Assembly (NCBI GenBank): GCA_963770645.1
Contig: CAVYQL010000003.1
Span: 1,426,001-1,490,000 of the forward strand
Direction of reading: 5' to 3'
DNA from: Bog-473 sp963770645
GTDB taxonomy: Bacteria; Actinomycetota; Acidimicrobiia; Acidimicrobiales; RAAP-2
DNA length: 64,000 bases
In this document: piece by piece, positions 18,923 to 29,891 of the stretch
Layout: every line of letters starts with the position of its first letter
Numbering within the stretch: position 1 is the first letter of the stretch
Notes under the pieces: generated by a model
The model's database searches: none
What the model was told of the DNA's origin: nothing
The model's input: only the letters and a program-made list of their open reading frames with translations
Made by a program: the position numbers and the translations under genes

Positions 18923-20482
18923 ATGGTCCTGGGCCCGCGTACACCGGTTGTGGTCGGCGTCGGGCAGGCCATGACGCCGGCCGATGCCCCACTCGCACCG
19001 TCGGCACGGCCCGAGCCGGTGGCGCTCATGACCATGGCCCTGCGGGCCGCTGTCGAGGATTGCGACGGCGTGCCGCCGGGCGGCGCGACGCCGTCGGGCG
19101 GCGCAATCCTGCAGCGCGCCGACTCTCTGCGGGTCGTGGTCCCCCTCGGGTGGCATTCGGCCAACCCTGCCCTCCAGGTGGCCGGACGGCTCGGCTTCGC
19201 AGAGGGCGACGAGCCGTCTGAGCTCATGGTGTCCGCCGTCGGCGGGAACACGCCACAAGCCCTCATGCACGACGCCTGCGTGGCCATCAGCTCCGGCGCC
19301 CACGACGTCGTGCTGGTGACCGGAGCCGAAGCGATGTACACGCGCGCGCTGTCCCGTCGAGACCCCGGCGCGGCGCCCCTTACCTGGGCCGAGCTCCCTG
19401 CCGGCGCGCCCGCACCGGTGCCGTTCGGGGTCGACAAGCCTGGCGGCAGCGAGCTCGAGATGAAGCACGGCGTGCTGCTCCCCGTGGCCGCCTACCCGCT
19501 CTTCGAGAACGCGCTGCGCGCGGCCAACGGGTGGAGCCTCGATGAGCATGCCGCCCGTATCGGAGCCCTCTGGTCGCGCTTCAGCGAGGTGGCGGCGGCG
19601 AATCCGAACGCCTGGATTCGCCGCGCGCGCACGGCACAAGAGATCGTGACGCCGTCGCCGCGCAACCGCATGATCTCGTTCCCCTACACGAAGCTCTGCA
19701 CCGCCAACATGCAAGTGGACCAGGGCGCGGGGTACATCGTCTGCTCCGTGGAGGCGGCCCGGGCCGCCGGAGTGCCCGAGGACCGCTGGGTCTTCCCGCT
19801 GTCGGGCGCGGACGGCAACGACCACTGGTACATCTCGAACCGGGACGCGCTGGACCGCTCTCCCGCCATTCGCCTGGCCGGCCAGGCGGCACTCGAGGGC
19901 GCTGGTCTGGGCGTCGACGACGTCGCCCTCGTCGACCTCTATTCCTGCTTCCCGGCGGTCGTGCAGATGGCCGCGCGCGAGATCGGGCTGCGCGTCGACG
20001 ACCCGGACCGGCCCCTGACCTTGACCGGCGGGCTCACCTTCGGAGGCGGGCCGGGCAACAACTACACCTCGCACGGCATCGCCCAGGCCGTGCGAGGCCT
20101 GCGTGCGGCGCCAGGTTCCACCGCCCTCGTGACGGGGCTGGGGTGGTATGCGACGAAGCACTCCGTCGGCGTCTACGCCTCGCGACCACCCGCACACGAC
20201 GGGCCTTTCCCCTGGCGCGACGTCCAGCCCGAGGTGGACGCACTCCCCGGACGCGCCGTGGATCCGGAGGCCACCGGTCCGGTGCGGGTGGAGACCTATA
20301 CCGTGACGTTCGACCGCGAGGGCACTCCCGAGCGGGGCATCGTCGCCTGCCGCACCAAGGCCGACGCACGGGCCTGGGGTTCGACCTTCGACACCGACGC
20401 GCTGCGCGCGCTCTGTGCCGAGGACCCGATCGGCCGCAGCGCGACACTGCAGGCGGACGGGTCCATCGAGCTGTTCGCCTGA
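18923..20482 (+). CDS. thiolase-like protein type 1 with C-terminal extra domain
   Basis: Thiolase-fold protein of 519 residues. It begins like SCP-type thiolases (VVVGVGQAMTP), keeps YSCFPAVVQMAAREIG and the His-containing NNYTSHGIAQAV, but the position of the nucleophilic Cys reads SAVGGNTPQALMH with no cysteine. Known mycobacterial TLP1 proteins share this loss and also carry an extra C-terminal OB-like domain, which matches residues about 425-519 here (VRVETYTVTFDREGTPERGIVACR). Those relatives bind CoA but show no thiolase activity. The role is therefore unknown; a non-catalytic acyl-CoA binding function is inferred. Downstream neighbours are an amidohydrolase and a dioxygenase on the same strand. 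Confidence 0.8.
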   Translation: MVLGPRTPVVVGVGQAMTPADAPLAPSARPEPVALMTMALRAAVEDCDGVPPGGATPSGGAILQRADSLRVVVPLGWHSANPALQVAGRLGFAEGDEPSELMVSAVGGNTPQALMHDACVAISSGAHDVVLVTGAEAMYTRALSRRDPGAAPLTWAELPAGAPAPVPFGVDKPGGSELEMKHGVLLPVAAYPLFENALRAANGWSLDEHAARIGALWSRFSEVAAANPNAWIRRARTAQEIVTPSPRNRMISFPYTKLCTANMQVDQGAGYIVCSVEAARAAGVPEDRWVFPLSGADGNDHWYISNRDALDRSPAIRLAGQAALEGAGLGVDDVALVDLYSCFPAVVQMAAREIGLRVDDPDRPLTLTGGLTFGGGPGNNYTSHGIAQAVRGLRAAPGSTALVTGLGWYATKHSVGVYASRPPAHDGPFPWRDVQPEVDALPGRAVDPEATGPVRVETYTVTFDREGTPERGIVACRTKADARAWGSTFDTDALRALCAEDPIGRSATLQADGSIELFA

Positions 20483-20605
20483 GGCCCGAGGGCTCACGTT
20501 CCACCAAGCCAGTCGTGCCGGTGGCGCCAGCGGTCGCGGGGGGCCGCCGCGGTGTCTATCGTTCGTGTGACACTCCGGGGTCCGGGTGGGAAGTGAGGAC
20601 AGGGC

Positions 20606-22437
<1,832 letters not shown>

Positions 22438-22470
22438 ATACACCGGCGCTCGGTGACGAAAGGAGCGGAC

Positions 22471-23520
22471 ATGGCCACGAGAGCACTGCACGAGCTCGAG
22501 ACCGCGGCCGAATGGCGGGCCGCCGAGGTCGCCGATCCGGAGGCCTGGACGGTGCGCCTGCGCGCGTCGGACCATGCCGAGCTCGACCACGCGCTCGTCA
22601 CGGCGAAGCGCAAGAGCACAGATCCCCTCGATCTGACGCGCGAGGACTTCCCCCTCGACGGCCTGGCCACCACCTTGGCCGGAGTGGTCGACGTCCTCCT
22701 CGACGGCCGCGGCTTCGTACGCATCGCCGCGCTCGACGCGTCACGCTATGGCGACGACGACCTGACGCTGCTCTATTGGGGCATCGGCCTGCATCTCGGC
22801 GAGCCGTGGGCCCAGAACAAGCACGGTCACGTGCTGGGTGACGTGACCGACCAGGGCAAGACGATCGACGATCCGACGGTACGCGGCAACGAGCTCGGTG
22901 CTATCGCGCTCGATTACCACACCGACGGGTCGGACCTCGTCGGCCTGCTCTGTCTGCGCTCGGCTCGCACGGGCGGGCTTTCGTGTGTGGCCAACGCAGT
23001 GGCGATCCACAACCAGCTCGTCCGCGAGCGCCCAGAGCTGGCCGAGGCGCTCTACGATCCGATGCCCTATGACACGCGGGGTGAGCAGGCTGATGGCGCC
23101 CAGGCCTTCTACGCGGTACCGGGGTTCACCGAGCACGGCGGGCGGCTCTTCGTCCGCTTCATCCCGCAGTACATCCTGGCGTCGCAGCGACACGCCGACG
23201 CGCCGCGGCTCAGCGACACGGCACGCGAGGCGATCGGCGCGGTCTCCGCGATGGCAAACGACCCCGACTTCAACGTCTACATGGACCTACAGCCGGGCGA
23301 GATGCAGTTCATCAACAACTATCACGTCCTCCACGGCCGTACGGCCTACGAAGACGACGTGGCGGCCGGCTACAAACGCCACTTGAAGCGGCTCTGGCTG
23401 GCGACCTACGCGCTGACCGACCGACCGGCGTACTTCCAAGCCCTCGGCCGCAGCCACTGGGAGGCGAAGCGCTCCGTGAGCAGGCTGCCGACTGTTGAGC
23501 GGGTCTCCGCGGAGCCCTAG
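22471..23520 (+). CDS. TauD/TfdA-family 2-oxoglutarate-dependent dioxygenase
   Basis: Non-haem iron oxygenase of 349 residues. ATG 22471 is chosen because AAAGGAG lies 5 bases before it; a GTG 18 bases upstream has no ribosome site. The iron ligands are visible: His-X-Asp in DYHTDGSDLVGLL and the distal His in NNYHVLHGRTAYEDD. An Arg for 2-oxoglutarate binding follows in YKRHLKRLWL. The substrate is unknown. It belongs to the long 340-350-residue subgroup rather than the 280-residue taurine dioxygenases. It follows the heptamer array and an amidohydrolase, and converges on the YrdC-like gene with a 9-base gap. Confidence 0.82.
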   Translation: MATRALHELETAAEWRAAEVADPEAWTVRLRASDHAELDHALVTAKRKSTDPLDLTREDFPLDGLATTLAGVVDVLLDGRGFVRIAALDASRYGDDDLTLLYWGIGLHLGEPWAQNKHGHVLGDVTDQGKTIDDPTVRGNELGAIALDYHTDGSDLVGLLCLRSARTGGLSCVANAVAIHNQLVRERPELAEALYDPMPYDTRGEQADGAQAFYAVPGFTEHGGRLFVRFIPQYILASQRHADAPRLSDTAREAIGAVSAMANDPDFNVYMDLQPGEMQFINNYHVLHGRTAYEDDVAAGYKRHLKRLWLATYALTDRPAYFQALGRSHWEAKRSVSRLPTVERVSAEP

Positions 23521-23529
23521 ACCCGCGCC

Positions 23530-24249
23530 TTACTCGTCCTTTGGGCGCCGGGAGAAGAGGCGCCGACGGGCGCCCATGGCCATCGTGGCGTCGATGAAAT
23601 TCGACGGCAGCGCACCCTCGCGCAGCACGCGCACCGGCGTCACCGTCGCGTCCACCACCGTTGGCGACTCGCCCTCACGGCGCCCGCCGTCGACCACGCA
23701 CGCCACGTCCGCGGCGACAAACGCGTGCGCGACTTCGTGCGCCTCACTCAGCCGGAGGGGCACGGTGCGCCACGGGCCGTGGTCGCGGCAGAGCCGGCGC
23801 AGCGCGCGGCCATCGGGCATGCCCACGGTGACGGCCCAAGCCCCCGAGTCCGCCTCCACGTCGTAGGGCCGGCCCGAGTCCGAACGTGGCAAGAAGACCT
23901 CGACCGGTCCCGGCCAGCACCGCTCGAGCAGCCGGTTCAGCTCGTCGTTCCAGGCCGAGGTGAGGGCGCGGACGTCGTCGCGACGGCCAACCGCGTAGTG
24001 CGGGCCCTCGGGGTCGGCCGCCAGGTCGGCCAGGCGCTCCTCCCGCTCGTGCGACCCCGTCCGGACGGCCAGGCAGTAGCCGCCCACCGCGGGTACCGCG
24101 ATGATGGCGCCTCCGTCGAGCGCACCCACCACCTCCGCCGCGCTGCTCACGACGACGGGCGGCTCGCTGGGGCGATCCGGGGCGCCGGCGGCCTGCTCTG
24201 CGGCGGCCGGCTCTTCGGCGCCCTGCTCGGGTCCTTCCTTGTCCGCCAT
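23530..24249 (-). CDS. degenerate YrdC/Sua5-domain protein
   Basis: 239 residues from ATG 24249 (a GTG at 24267 is also possible). Position directly after prmC is where actinobacteria have sua5/tsaC, which makes threonylcarbamoyl-AMP for tRNA t6A. The domain outline is visible: GGAIIAVP, CWPGPVEVFLPR, DGGRREGESPTVVDATVTPVRVLREGALP. Key motifs are gone, however: PTDTVYGL reads PAVGGYCLA, the KxR pair is absent, and the PSAN loop is replaced by VPLRL. The N-terminal 30 residues are an acidic Ala/Glu/Pro-rich tail. It is inferred to be a non-catalytic or repurposed paralogue, with a functional Sua5 expected elsewhere in the genome. Confidence 0.7.
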   Translation of the reverse strand: MADKEGPEQGAEEPAAAEQAAGAPDRPSEPPVVVSSAAEVVGALDGGAIIAVPAVGGYCLAVRTGSHEREERLADLAADPEGPHYAVGRRDDVRALTSAWNDELNRLLERCWPGPVEVFLPRSDSGRPYDVEADSGAWAVTVGMPDGRALRRLCRDHGPWRTVPLRLSEAHEVAHAFVAADVACVVDGGRREGESPTVVDATVTPVRVLREGALPSNFIDATMAMGARRRLFSRRPKDE

Positions 24250-24373
24250 GGCGTTGTTTCTACCCACTCACCTTCCACTCACCTTCGACTCACCTCGCCC
24301 GCCGTCCTCACCAGGTTGGCGCACCAGGCGGGCGCGCCCGTGGATCCCAACAGGCGTGTGAGCGGGGCCGCGA

Positions 24374-25294
24374 TCAGGTGCGGGCGAGCAACGCCCGCGG
24401 CCGGCGGGCCAGGTCCGCCAGGACCTCGGTGTCGGTGTACCCGAGTCGTCCGGCCAGCGCCGCCGCCGCGTCGGCCTGGTGCGGCGCGAGCTCCACGATC
24501 ACCGCGGCGGGGCCGCCCAGCCAGTCCCGGCTCTGGGTGAGGACGGCTTCGACGTCGGCCAGGCCCGGCGTCCCGTCGCTCGCCGGCCCGGCGACGAGCG
24601 CCTGGCGCGGCTCTGCTCCCACCTCGGCGTCGAGGTCTCCCCACTCGGCCTCGCTGACGTACGGCGGATTGGACACGACCAGCGCCACCGCGCCGCGCAG
24701 CCGGGCGGGGAGCGGCTCAAGCCAGCTCCCGGCCACGAGCTCGACGCTCGGCAACACGCCGCCGCCGTGTGCCGACCGGAGGCGCGCCAGGTTCGACGCG
24801 GCCACCTCGAGTGCACCCGCACTCGTGTCGGTGGCCCAGACCTCGCGTACGGCGCTGGACCCGAGCTCGGCCGCCACCGACAGTGCGATGGCGCCGGTCC
24901 CGGTGCCGGCGTCGACGACCACGAGATTCCCGATTCCTCCCGCGGCGCGCAAGAGGCGCAGACGCCGGGCTTCGCTGAGCGCGACCTCCACCACCTGTTC
25001 GGTCTCGGGGCGCGGGATCAGCACCCGCGGGTCCACGAGCAGGTCGAGCGAGCGGAAGGGCCAGTGACCGAAGATGTATTGCAGCGGCTCCCCCGCCGCC
25101 CGCCGTGTCGCCATGGACCGCGCCGCCGCCACGACTTCGTCGTCGAGCGCCCCCGTCGGTGGACAAGGGTGACCCAGGGCCACCCCGAGGCCGAGTGCCT
25201 CGTCGACGATGAACCGCGCCTCGTGCGGGGCACCCACCAGCGCGGCCAGCTCGGCGACGAGCGCACCGCGCGTCACGCCGGCCGCCAGGCTCAC
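24374..25294 (-). CDS. prmC: peptide chain release factor glutamine methyltransferase
   Basis: SAM-dependent N5-glutamine methyltransferase that modifies the GGQ motif of RF1 and RF2. 306 residues. N-terminal helical domain ends in GEPLQYIFGHWPFRSLDLLVDPRVLIPRPETE; the SAM site is VVDAGTGTGAIALSVA; catalytic NPPY is in VVSNPPYVSEAEW. The start overlaps the prfA stop by 4 bases, so enzyme and substrate are translationally coupled. Confidence 0.95.
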   Translation of the reverse strand: MSLAAGVTRGALVAELAALVGAPHEARFIVDEALGLGVALGHPCPPTGALDDEVVAAARSMATRRAAGEPLQYIFGHWPFRSLDLLVDPRVLIPRPETEQVVEVALSEARRLRLLRAAGGIGNLVVVDAGTGTGAIALSVAAELGSSAVREVWATDTSAGALEVAASNLARLRSAHGGGVLPSVELVAGSWLEPLPARLRGAVALVVSNPPYVSEAEWGDLDAEVGAEPRQALVAGPASDGTPGLADVEAVLTQSRDWLGGPAAVIVELAPHQADAAAALAGRLGYTDTEVLADLARRPRALLART

Positions 25295-26376
25295 GGGCCG
25301 GCGGCGTCGGCACCCTCGAGCTGGCGCCCGCGCTTGTCGGCCATCAGCGCGTCGGTCAGCTCGCCCAGGTCGCCCGCCAGCACCTGATCAAGCTTGTAGA
25401 GGGTCAGGTTGATCCGGTGGTCGGTCACCCGGTTCTCCTTGAAGTTGTAGGTGCGGATCTTGTCGGTGCGGCTGCCGGAACCGACCTGGCCGCGCCGCTG
25501 GGCCGACATCTCGGCCGCCTGGCGGTCCTGCTCGGCCTTGAGCAGGCGCGAACGCAGGACGACCATGGCCTTGGCTCGGTTCTGGATCTGGCTCTTCTCG
25601 TCCTGCATGGCCACCACCGTGCCCGTCGGGATGTGCGTGATGCGCACCGCCGAGTCCGTGGTGTTGACCGACTGCCCGCCCGGTCCCGTCGAGCGGTACA
25701 CGTCGATCTTGAGATCGTTGGGGTCGATCTGCACGTCGACCTCCTTGGCCTCGGGCAGCACCGTGACCGTGGCGGTCGAGGTGTGGATCCGGCCCTTGGC
25801 CTCGGTGACGGGCACCCGCTGCACCCGATGGGTGCCGCCCTCGTGCTCGAGCCGGATGTAGGCGTCCGGCCCCTTGACCACGAAGACCGCCTCGTTGATC
25901 CCGTCCTTGTCCGAAGCGTCCTCGGAGAGCACCTCGACCTTCCACTTCTGGTTGGCCGCGTAGCGCAGGTACATGTCGTAGAGGTTCCGGGCGAACAGGT
26001 TGGCCTCGTCCCCGCCGACGGCCCCGCGGATCTCCATGATCACGTTGCGCCCCTCGTTGGGGTCCTTCGGCAGCAAGAGCTCCTGGAGCCGCTCCTCCAA
26101 CGTCTGCACCGTCGACTCCGCCTCGTCGACCTCCTGGCGCATCAGCTCGCGCTCCTCCCCCGAGGACTCGGTGTGCATCTCGCGCGCGGTGGCGACGTCC
26201 TCGCGAGCCGCGATGAGGTCGTGCCAGGTGCGCACGATCTCGCCCAGCTCCTTGTGGCGGCGCGACAGGTCGCGTACACGGTCGGGGTCGGCCAGGACGG
26301 CCGGGTCGGCCAGGTCCTTCTCGATCGCGCCGTACTCCGCTTCGAGCGCGGCGACGCGGTCCTCGAACGTGCTCAT
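25291..26376 (-). CDS. prfA: peptide chain release factor 1
   Basis: Terminates translation at UAA and UAG. ATG 26376 (361 residues) has GGGAG upstream and gives MSTFEDRVAALEAEY; a longer frame adds only five residues. The codon-recognition tripeptide of RF1 reads PVT in RVQRVPVTEAKGRIHTST, and the catalytic GGQ is in STGPGGQSVNTTDSAVRI. The N-terminal coiled coil runs to about residue 100. Confidence 0.97.
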   Translation of the reverse strand: MSTFEDRVAALEAEYGAIEKDLADPAVLADPDRVRDLSRRHKELGEIVRTWHDLIAAREDVATAREMHTESSGEERELMRQEVDEAESTVQTLEERLQELLLPKDPNEGRNVIMEIRGAVGGDEANLFARNLYDMYLRYAANQKWKVEVLSEDASDKDGINEAVFVVKGPDAYIRLEHEGGTHRVQRVPVTEAKGRIHTSTATVTVLPEAKEVDVQIDPNDLKIDVYRSTGPGGQSVNTTDSAVRITHIPTGTVVAMQDEKSQIQNRAKAMVVLRSRLLKAEQDRQAAEMSAQRRGQVGSGSRTDKIRTYNFKENRVTDHRINLTLYKLDQVLAGDLGELTDALMADKRGRQLEGADAAGP

Positions 26377-26432
26377 GGGTGCTGCTCCCACAGGGGCGCA
26401 GAGGTCAGCGGCGGGCGCACCCGCCTACCGGC

Positions 26433-26678
26433 TCAGTCCTGGTCCGGCGACGCGGCGGGCTTCGCCTTGGCCCGGCCCTTGCGCTCGCCGTAGCGGCGCT
26501 GGAAGCGCTCGACCCGGCCACCGGAGTCGACCAGCTTCTGCTTGCCGGTGAAGAAGGGGTGGCACTCGTTGCACAGCTCGACGTGGAGATCGGCCTTCGT
26601 CGAGTGCGTGACGAACGTGTTGCCGCACGAGCACTTGACCGAGGCCTCTACGTAGTCGGGGTGGATGTCGGTCTTCAT
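26433..26678 (-). CDS. rpmE: 50S ribosomal protein bL31 (zinc-binding type)
   Basis: 81 residues. The four cysteines of the zinc-dependent C+ form are present (KCSCGNTF and LCNECHPF), so this is the primary rather than the zinc-starvation paralogue. A basic, low-complexity C-terminal tail of about 18 residues (GERKGRAKAKPAASPDQD) extends beyond the usual end. Confidence 0.96.
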   Translation of the reverse strand: MKTDIHPDYVEASVKCSCGNTFVTHSTKADLHVELCNECHPFFTGKQKLVDSGGRVERFQRRYGERKGRAKAKPAASPDQD

Positions 26679-26757
26679 GGTGTCTCCAGTCGAGATAGTC
26701 GTATCAGTCTAGGGGCGCCGCCGGCCAAAACGGGCGTGCCGTGCCGGCAGCTCGGCC

Positions 26758-28587
26758 TCAGGTACCCGGTCCCTTGGCGATCTCCGCCAGGAACTCGTCG
26801 TTGCTGCCCGTGGTGCGGATCTTGTCCATGAGCAGCTCGAGGCCGGCCGCGTCCTTGCCGTCGCTCGCCAGGGCGTTGAGCACCCGGCGCAACTTCCAGA
26901 CCTGTTGGAGTTGGCCGCGCTCGAAGAGAAGCTCTTCGTGGCGGGTCGAGCTGGCGTTGACGTCGATGGCCGGGTACAAGCGCCGCTCGGAGAGCCGGCG
27001 GTCGAGGCGCAGCTCCATGTTGCCGGTGCCCTTGAACTCCTCGAAGATCACTTCGTCCATCTTCGAGCCGGTCTCGACGAGGGCCGAGGCCAAGATGGTC
27101 AGCGAGCCGCCCTCTTCCACGTTGCGCGCCGCACCGAAGAATTTCTTGGGCGGGTAGAGCGCGCCCGAGTCGACACCACCGGACATGATGCGCCCGGTCG
27201 CCGGCGCGGCCAGGTTGTAGGCCCGAGCCAGGCGGGTGATGCCGTCGAGGACGATGACGACGTCCCGGCCCATTTCGACGAGGCGCTTGGCCCGCTCGAT
27301 CGCCAGCTCGGCCACCTGGGTGTGCTCGTCGGCCGGACGGTCGAAGGTCGACGCGATGACCTCGCCCTTGACCGAGCGGCGCATGTCGGTCACCTCTTCG
27401 GGCCGCTCGTCGACGAGCAGGACCATGAGATGCACTTCGGGGTTGTTGGCCTCGATCGAGTGCGCTATCTGCTTCATGACCGTCGTCTTCCCGGCCTTGG
27501 GTGGCGAGACGATCATGCCGCGCTGCCCCTTGCCGATCGGCGAGATCAAGTCGACGATGCGCGCCGTCAGGTTGTCCTTGTCGCCCTTCTCGTCCACCAT
27601 CTCGAGGTTGAGCCGCGAGTCGGGGAACAGCGGGGTCAGGTCCTCGAAACGGGGCCGGTTACGCGCCGCCTCGGGGTCGAGGCCCGAGATCGAGTCGATG
27701 CGCAGCAACGCCGGATACTTCTCGTTGTTCGAGGCTGGCCTGCAGGCGCCCTCGATGTAGTCGCCCCGCCGCAGCGCGAACTTGCGAGCCTGGCTGATGG
27801 AGACGTACACGTCCTTCGCCGAGGGCAGGTAGCCGTCGCAGCGCAGGAAGCCGTAGCCCTCGTCGCGCAGATCGAGCAGGCCCCTCACCTCGACGAGCTC
27901 GCCGGTGTAGGGCTGCTCCTGGCCGCTGCCCTGCAGCTCGCCCGTCTGGCCGCGCTCACGGCCGCGGCGGCGGCGGCTGCGCCGGTTCCCGACGTCGCCG
28001 TCCTGGTTGCCGCGGTTCGCGTTGTTCTGGTTGCCCTGGTTGCTCTGGTTGCGGTTGCGGTTGCCCTGCTGGTTCTGGCCCTGGCCGTTCTGACCGTTCT
28101 GACCGTTCTGGCGTGGCCCGGTGTCGGCCCCGTCTGCGAGTTCGGGCGGCTCGACGAAGACCGCGGGTCCGGAGTTGCCGGCGCCGGCCGCCTCTACCGT
28201 CGTGGTGGCCACCGGGGCGGCCTCTGCCGCCGTTGGCGCCTGTTCGGCACCGGCGTCAGCCACCGGGGTGGGCGCGGCACCGGCGTCGCCGGCGCTCCCG
28301 TTGCGCGCAGTGGCGGTCGTGCCCGCAGCGTCGTCGCCGGAGCTGGCGGCACTGGCCCGGGAGCGGCGAGTGGGCCTGGCGGCGCCGTTCGTCCCCCCGT
28401 TGCCGTCGCCGTTGGCCGACGCGGTGGGCCCGGAGGTCACACCTGTGGCATCGAGTATCTGATCGATGATGTCGGCTTTCTTCGTCCGGCTCGTCGTCTT
28501 GAGCGACATGGCTTGGGCGATGGCGCTGAGCTCGTCGCGCTCTTTGCCTTCGAGAACCGATCGTTCGAGCTGCTGTTCCGCAGTCAT
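26758..28587 (-). CDS. rho: transcription termination factor Rho with a long low-complexity insert
   Basis: Hexameric RNA helicase of 609 residues, about 190 longer than E. coli Rho. The N-terminal Rho_N helical part (ELSAIAQAMSLKTTSRTKKADIIDQIL) is followed by an Ala/Thr-rich stretch, then a Gln/Asn/Gly-rich stretch with NGQ repeats, and an arginine-rich segment (NRRSRRRRGRERG) near residue 205. The cold-shock RNA-binding domain (GLLDLRDEGYGFLRCDGYLP) and the helicase core follow: Walker A SPPKAGKTTVMK, Walker B DVVIVLDGITRLARAYN. Such inserts are typical of actinobacterial Rho and add RNA affinity. Confidence 0.97.
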   Translation of the reverse strand: MTAEQQLERSVLEGKERDELSAIAQAMSLKTTSRTKKADIIDQILDATGVTSGPTASANGDGNGGTNGAARPTRRSRASAASSGDDAAGTTATARNGSAGDAGAAPTPVADAGAEQAPTAAEAAPVATTTVEAAGAGNSGPAVFVEPPELADGADTGPRQNGQNGQNGQGQNQQGNRNRNQSNQGNQNNANRGNQDGDVGNRRSRRRRGRERGQTGELQGSGQEQPYTGELVEVRGLLDLRDEGYGFLRCDGYLPSAKDVYVSISQARKFALRRGDYIEGACRPASNNEKYPALLRIDSISGLDPEAARNRPRFEDLTPLFPDSRLNLEMVDEKGDKDNLTARIVDLISPIGKGQRGMIVSPPKAGKTTVMKQIAHSIEANNPEVHLMVLLVDERPEEVTDMRRSVKGEVIASTFDRPADEHTQVAELAIERAKRLVEMGRDVVIVLDGITRLARAYNLAAPATGRIMSGGVDSGALYPPKKFFGAARNVEEGGSLTILASALVETGSKMDEVIFEEFKGTGNMELRLDRRLSERRLYPAIDVNASSTRHEELLFERGQLQQVWKLRRVLNALASDGKDAAGLELLMDKIRTTGSNDEFLAEIAKGPGT

Positions 28588-28844
28588 CGGGCTCCTCTGT
28601 CTACGAGGGTCGTCGCCGGCTCGGATGTTGTTCCGCGCCCGGCGAAGGAATTTCAGGGAAGAGAAGGGATTCGCGTGTGAATGCCCTTCCCCGGATCACC
28701 ACTGCGTGATGCCCTCCCGAGACCGCTGTGTACCCGCGGAGAGCGCTGAAAGCGCAGTGGGGATGTACGTAGTGTAGTCGGAGGCGGTCGGTGATGCCAA
28801 CACACCCCCGGTTTTCGCAGGTCAGGTCGGCGCCGTACGGTCCC

Positions 28845-29891
28845 TCACAGCGAGATTTCGGCCAGCACCGTCCCGAGGTCGAGATCGATCACCTCGGGCA
28901 CCGAGATTGCCTTGATGGCCAGGTCCGGGTCCTTCAACCCGTGCCCCGTCAACACGCAGACAACCCTGGACCCCTCGGGCACACCGTGTTTGATCAGGCC
29001 GGCGACCGAGGCCGAGGACGCTGCCTCGCAAAAGACGGACTCTTGGGACGCGAGGAACGTGTACGCACCCATGATCTCGTCGTCGGTGACCGCCGTGATG
29101 GAGCCGCCGGACTCGGATGCGGCGGCCGTGGCCGAATACCAACTGGCCGGGTTCCCGATGCGGATCGCCGTGGCGATCGTCTCGGGCTCGTCCACGGGGT
29201 ACCCGAGAACGATGGGCGCCGCGCCGGCGGCCTGGAAGCCGAGCATGCGAGGTAGCTTCGTCGCCTTCCCCGCCTCCTTGTACTGGAGATAACCCCGCCA
29301 GTAGGCCGAGATATTCCCGGCGTTGCCGACGGGAATGCAGTGGACGTCGGGCGCGTCGCCCAACACGTCGACGATCTCGAAGGCGCCTGTCTTCTGCCCT
29401 TCGATCCGGTGCGGGTTGACCGAGTTGACCACCGTGATGGGTGCGTGGTTGGGCAGGTCGCGCACGATGGTGAGCAGCTGATCGAAGTTGCCGCGCACCT
29501 GGAGGACACGGGCGCCGTGCATGAGGGCCTGGGCGAGCTTGCCGAGGGCGATGTGCCCCTCGGGGATGAGCACCACGCACGCGAGGCCCGCCCGTGAGGC
29601 GTAGGCGGCCGCGGAGGCCGACGTGTTCCCCGTCGACGCGCACACGACGGCCTTGGCCCCCTCCTCGACCGCCTTGGAGATGGCCATGGTCATGCCGCGG
29701 TCCTTGAAGCTCCCGGTCGGGTTGGCGCCCTCGACCTTGAGCCAGACCTCGGCCCCGACCCGCTCGGAGAGGCGCGGCGCCGGCACCAGCGGCGTCCCAC
29801 CCTCGAGCAGGGTGACCACCGGGGTCGACTCGTCGACGGGGAGATAGCGACGGTATTCCTCAATGACGCCGCGCCAGCCCGTCGCCGTCAC
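28845..29891 (-). CDS. thrC: threonine synthase
   Basis: PLP enzyme converting O-phosphohomoserine to threonine. 348 residues, the short actinobacterial class. Start region VVTLLEGGTPLVPAPRLSERVG, PLP-lysine motif NPTGSFKDRGMT, and the phosphate-binding glycine-rich stretch IPVGNAGNISAYW are intact. The ATG overlaps the hom stop by 4 bases. Homoserine kinase (thrB), usually next in this operon, is not present; rho follows instead after 257 bases. Confidence 0.96.
   Translation of the reverse strand: MTATGWRGVIEEYRRYLPVDESTPVVTLLEGGTPLVPAPRLSERVGAEVWLKVEGANPTGSFKDRGMTMAISKAVEEGAKAVVCASTGNTSASAAAYASRAGLACVVLIPEGHIALGKLAQALMHGARVLQVRGNFDQLLTIVRDLPNHAPITVVNSVNPHRIEGQKTGAFEIVDVLGDAPDVHCIPVGNAGNISAYWRGYLQYKEAGKATKLPRMLGFQAAGAAPIVLGYPVDEPETIATAIRIGNPASWYSATAAASESGGSITAVTDDEIMGAYTFLASQESVFCEAASSASVAGLIKHGVPEGSRVVCVLTGHGLKDPDLAIKAISVPEVIDLDLGTVLAEISL

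Noticed and set aside
26905..28680. 591-residue plus-strand frame
   Set aside because: Antisense to rho; Ala/Val/Leu runs mirror the low-complexity insert of Rho.
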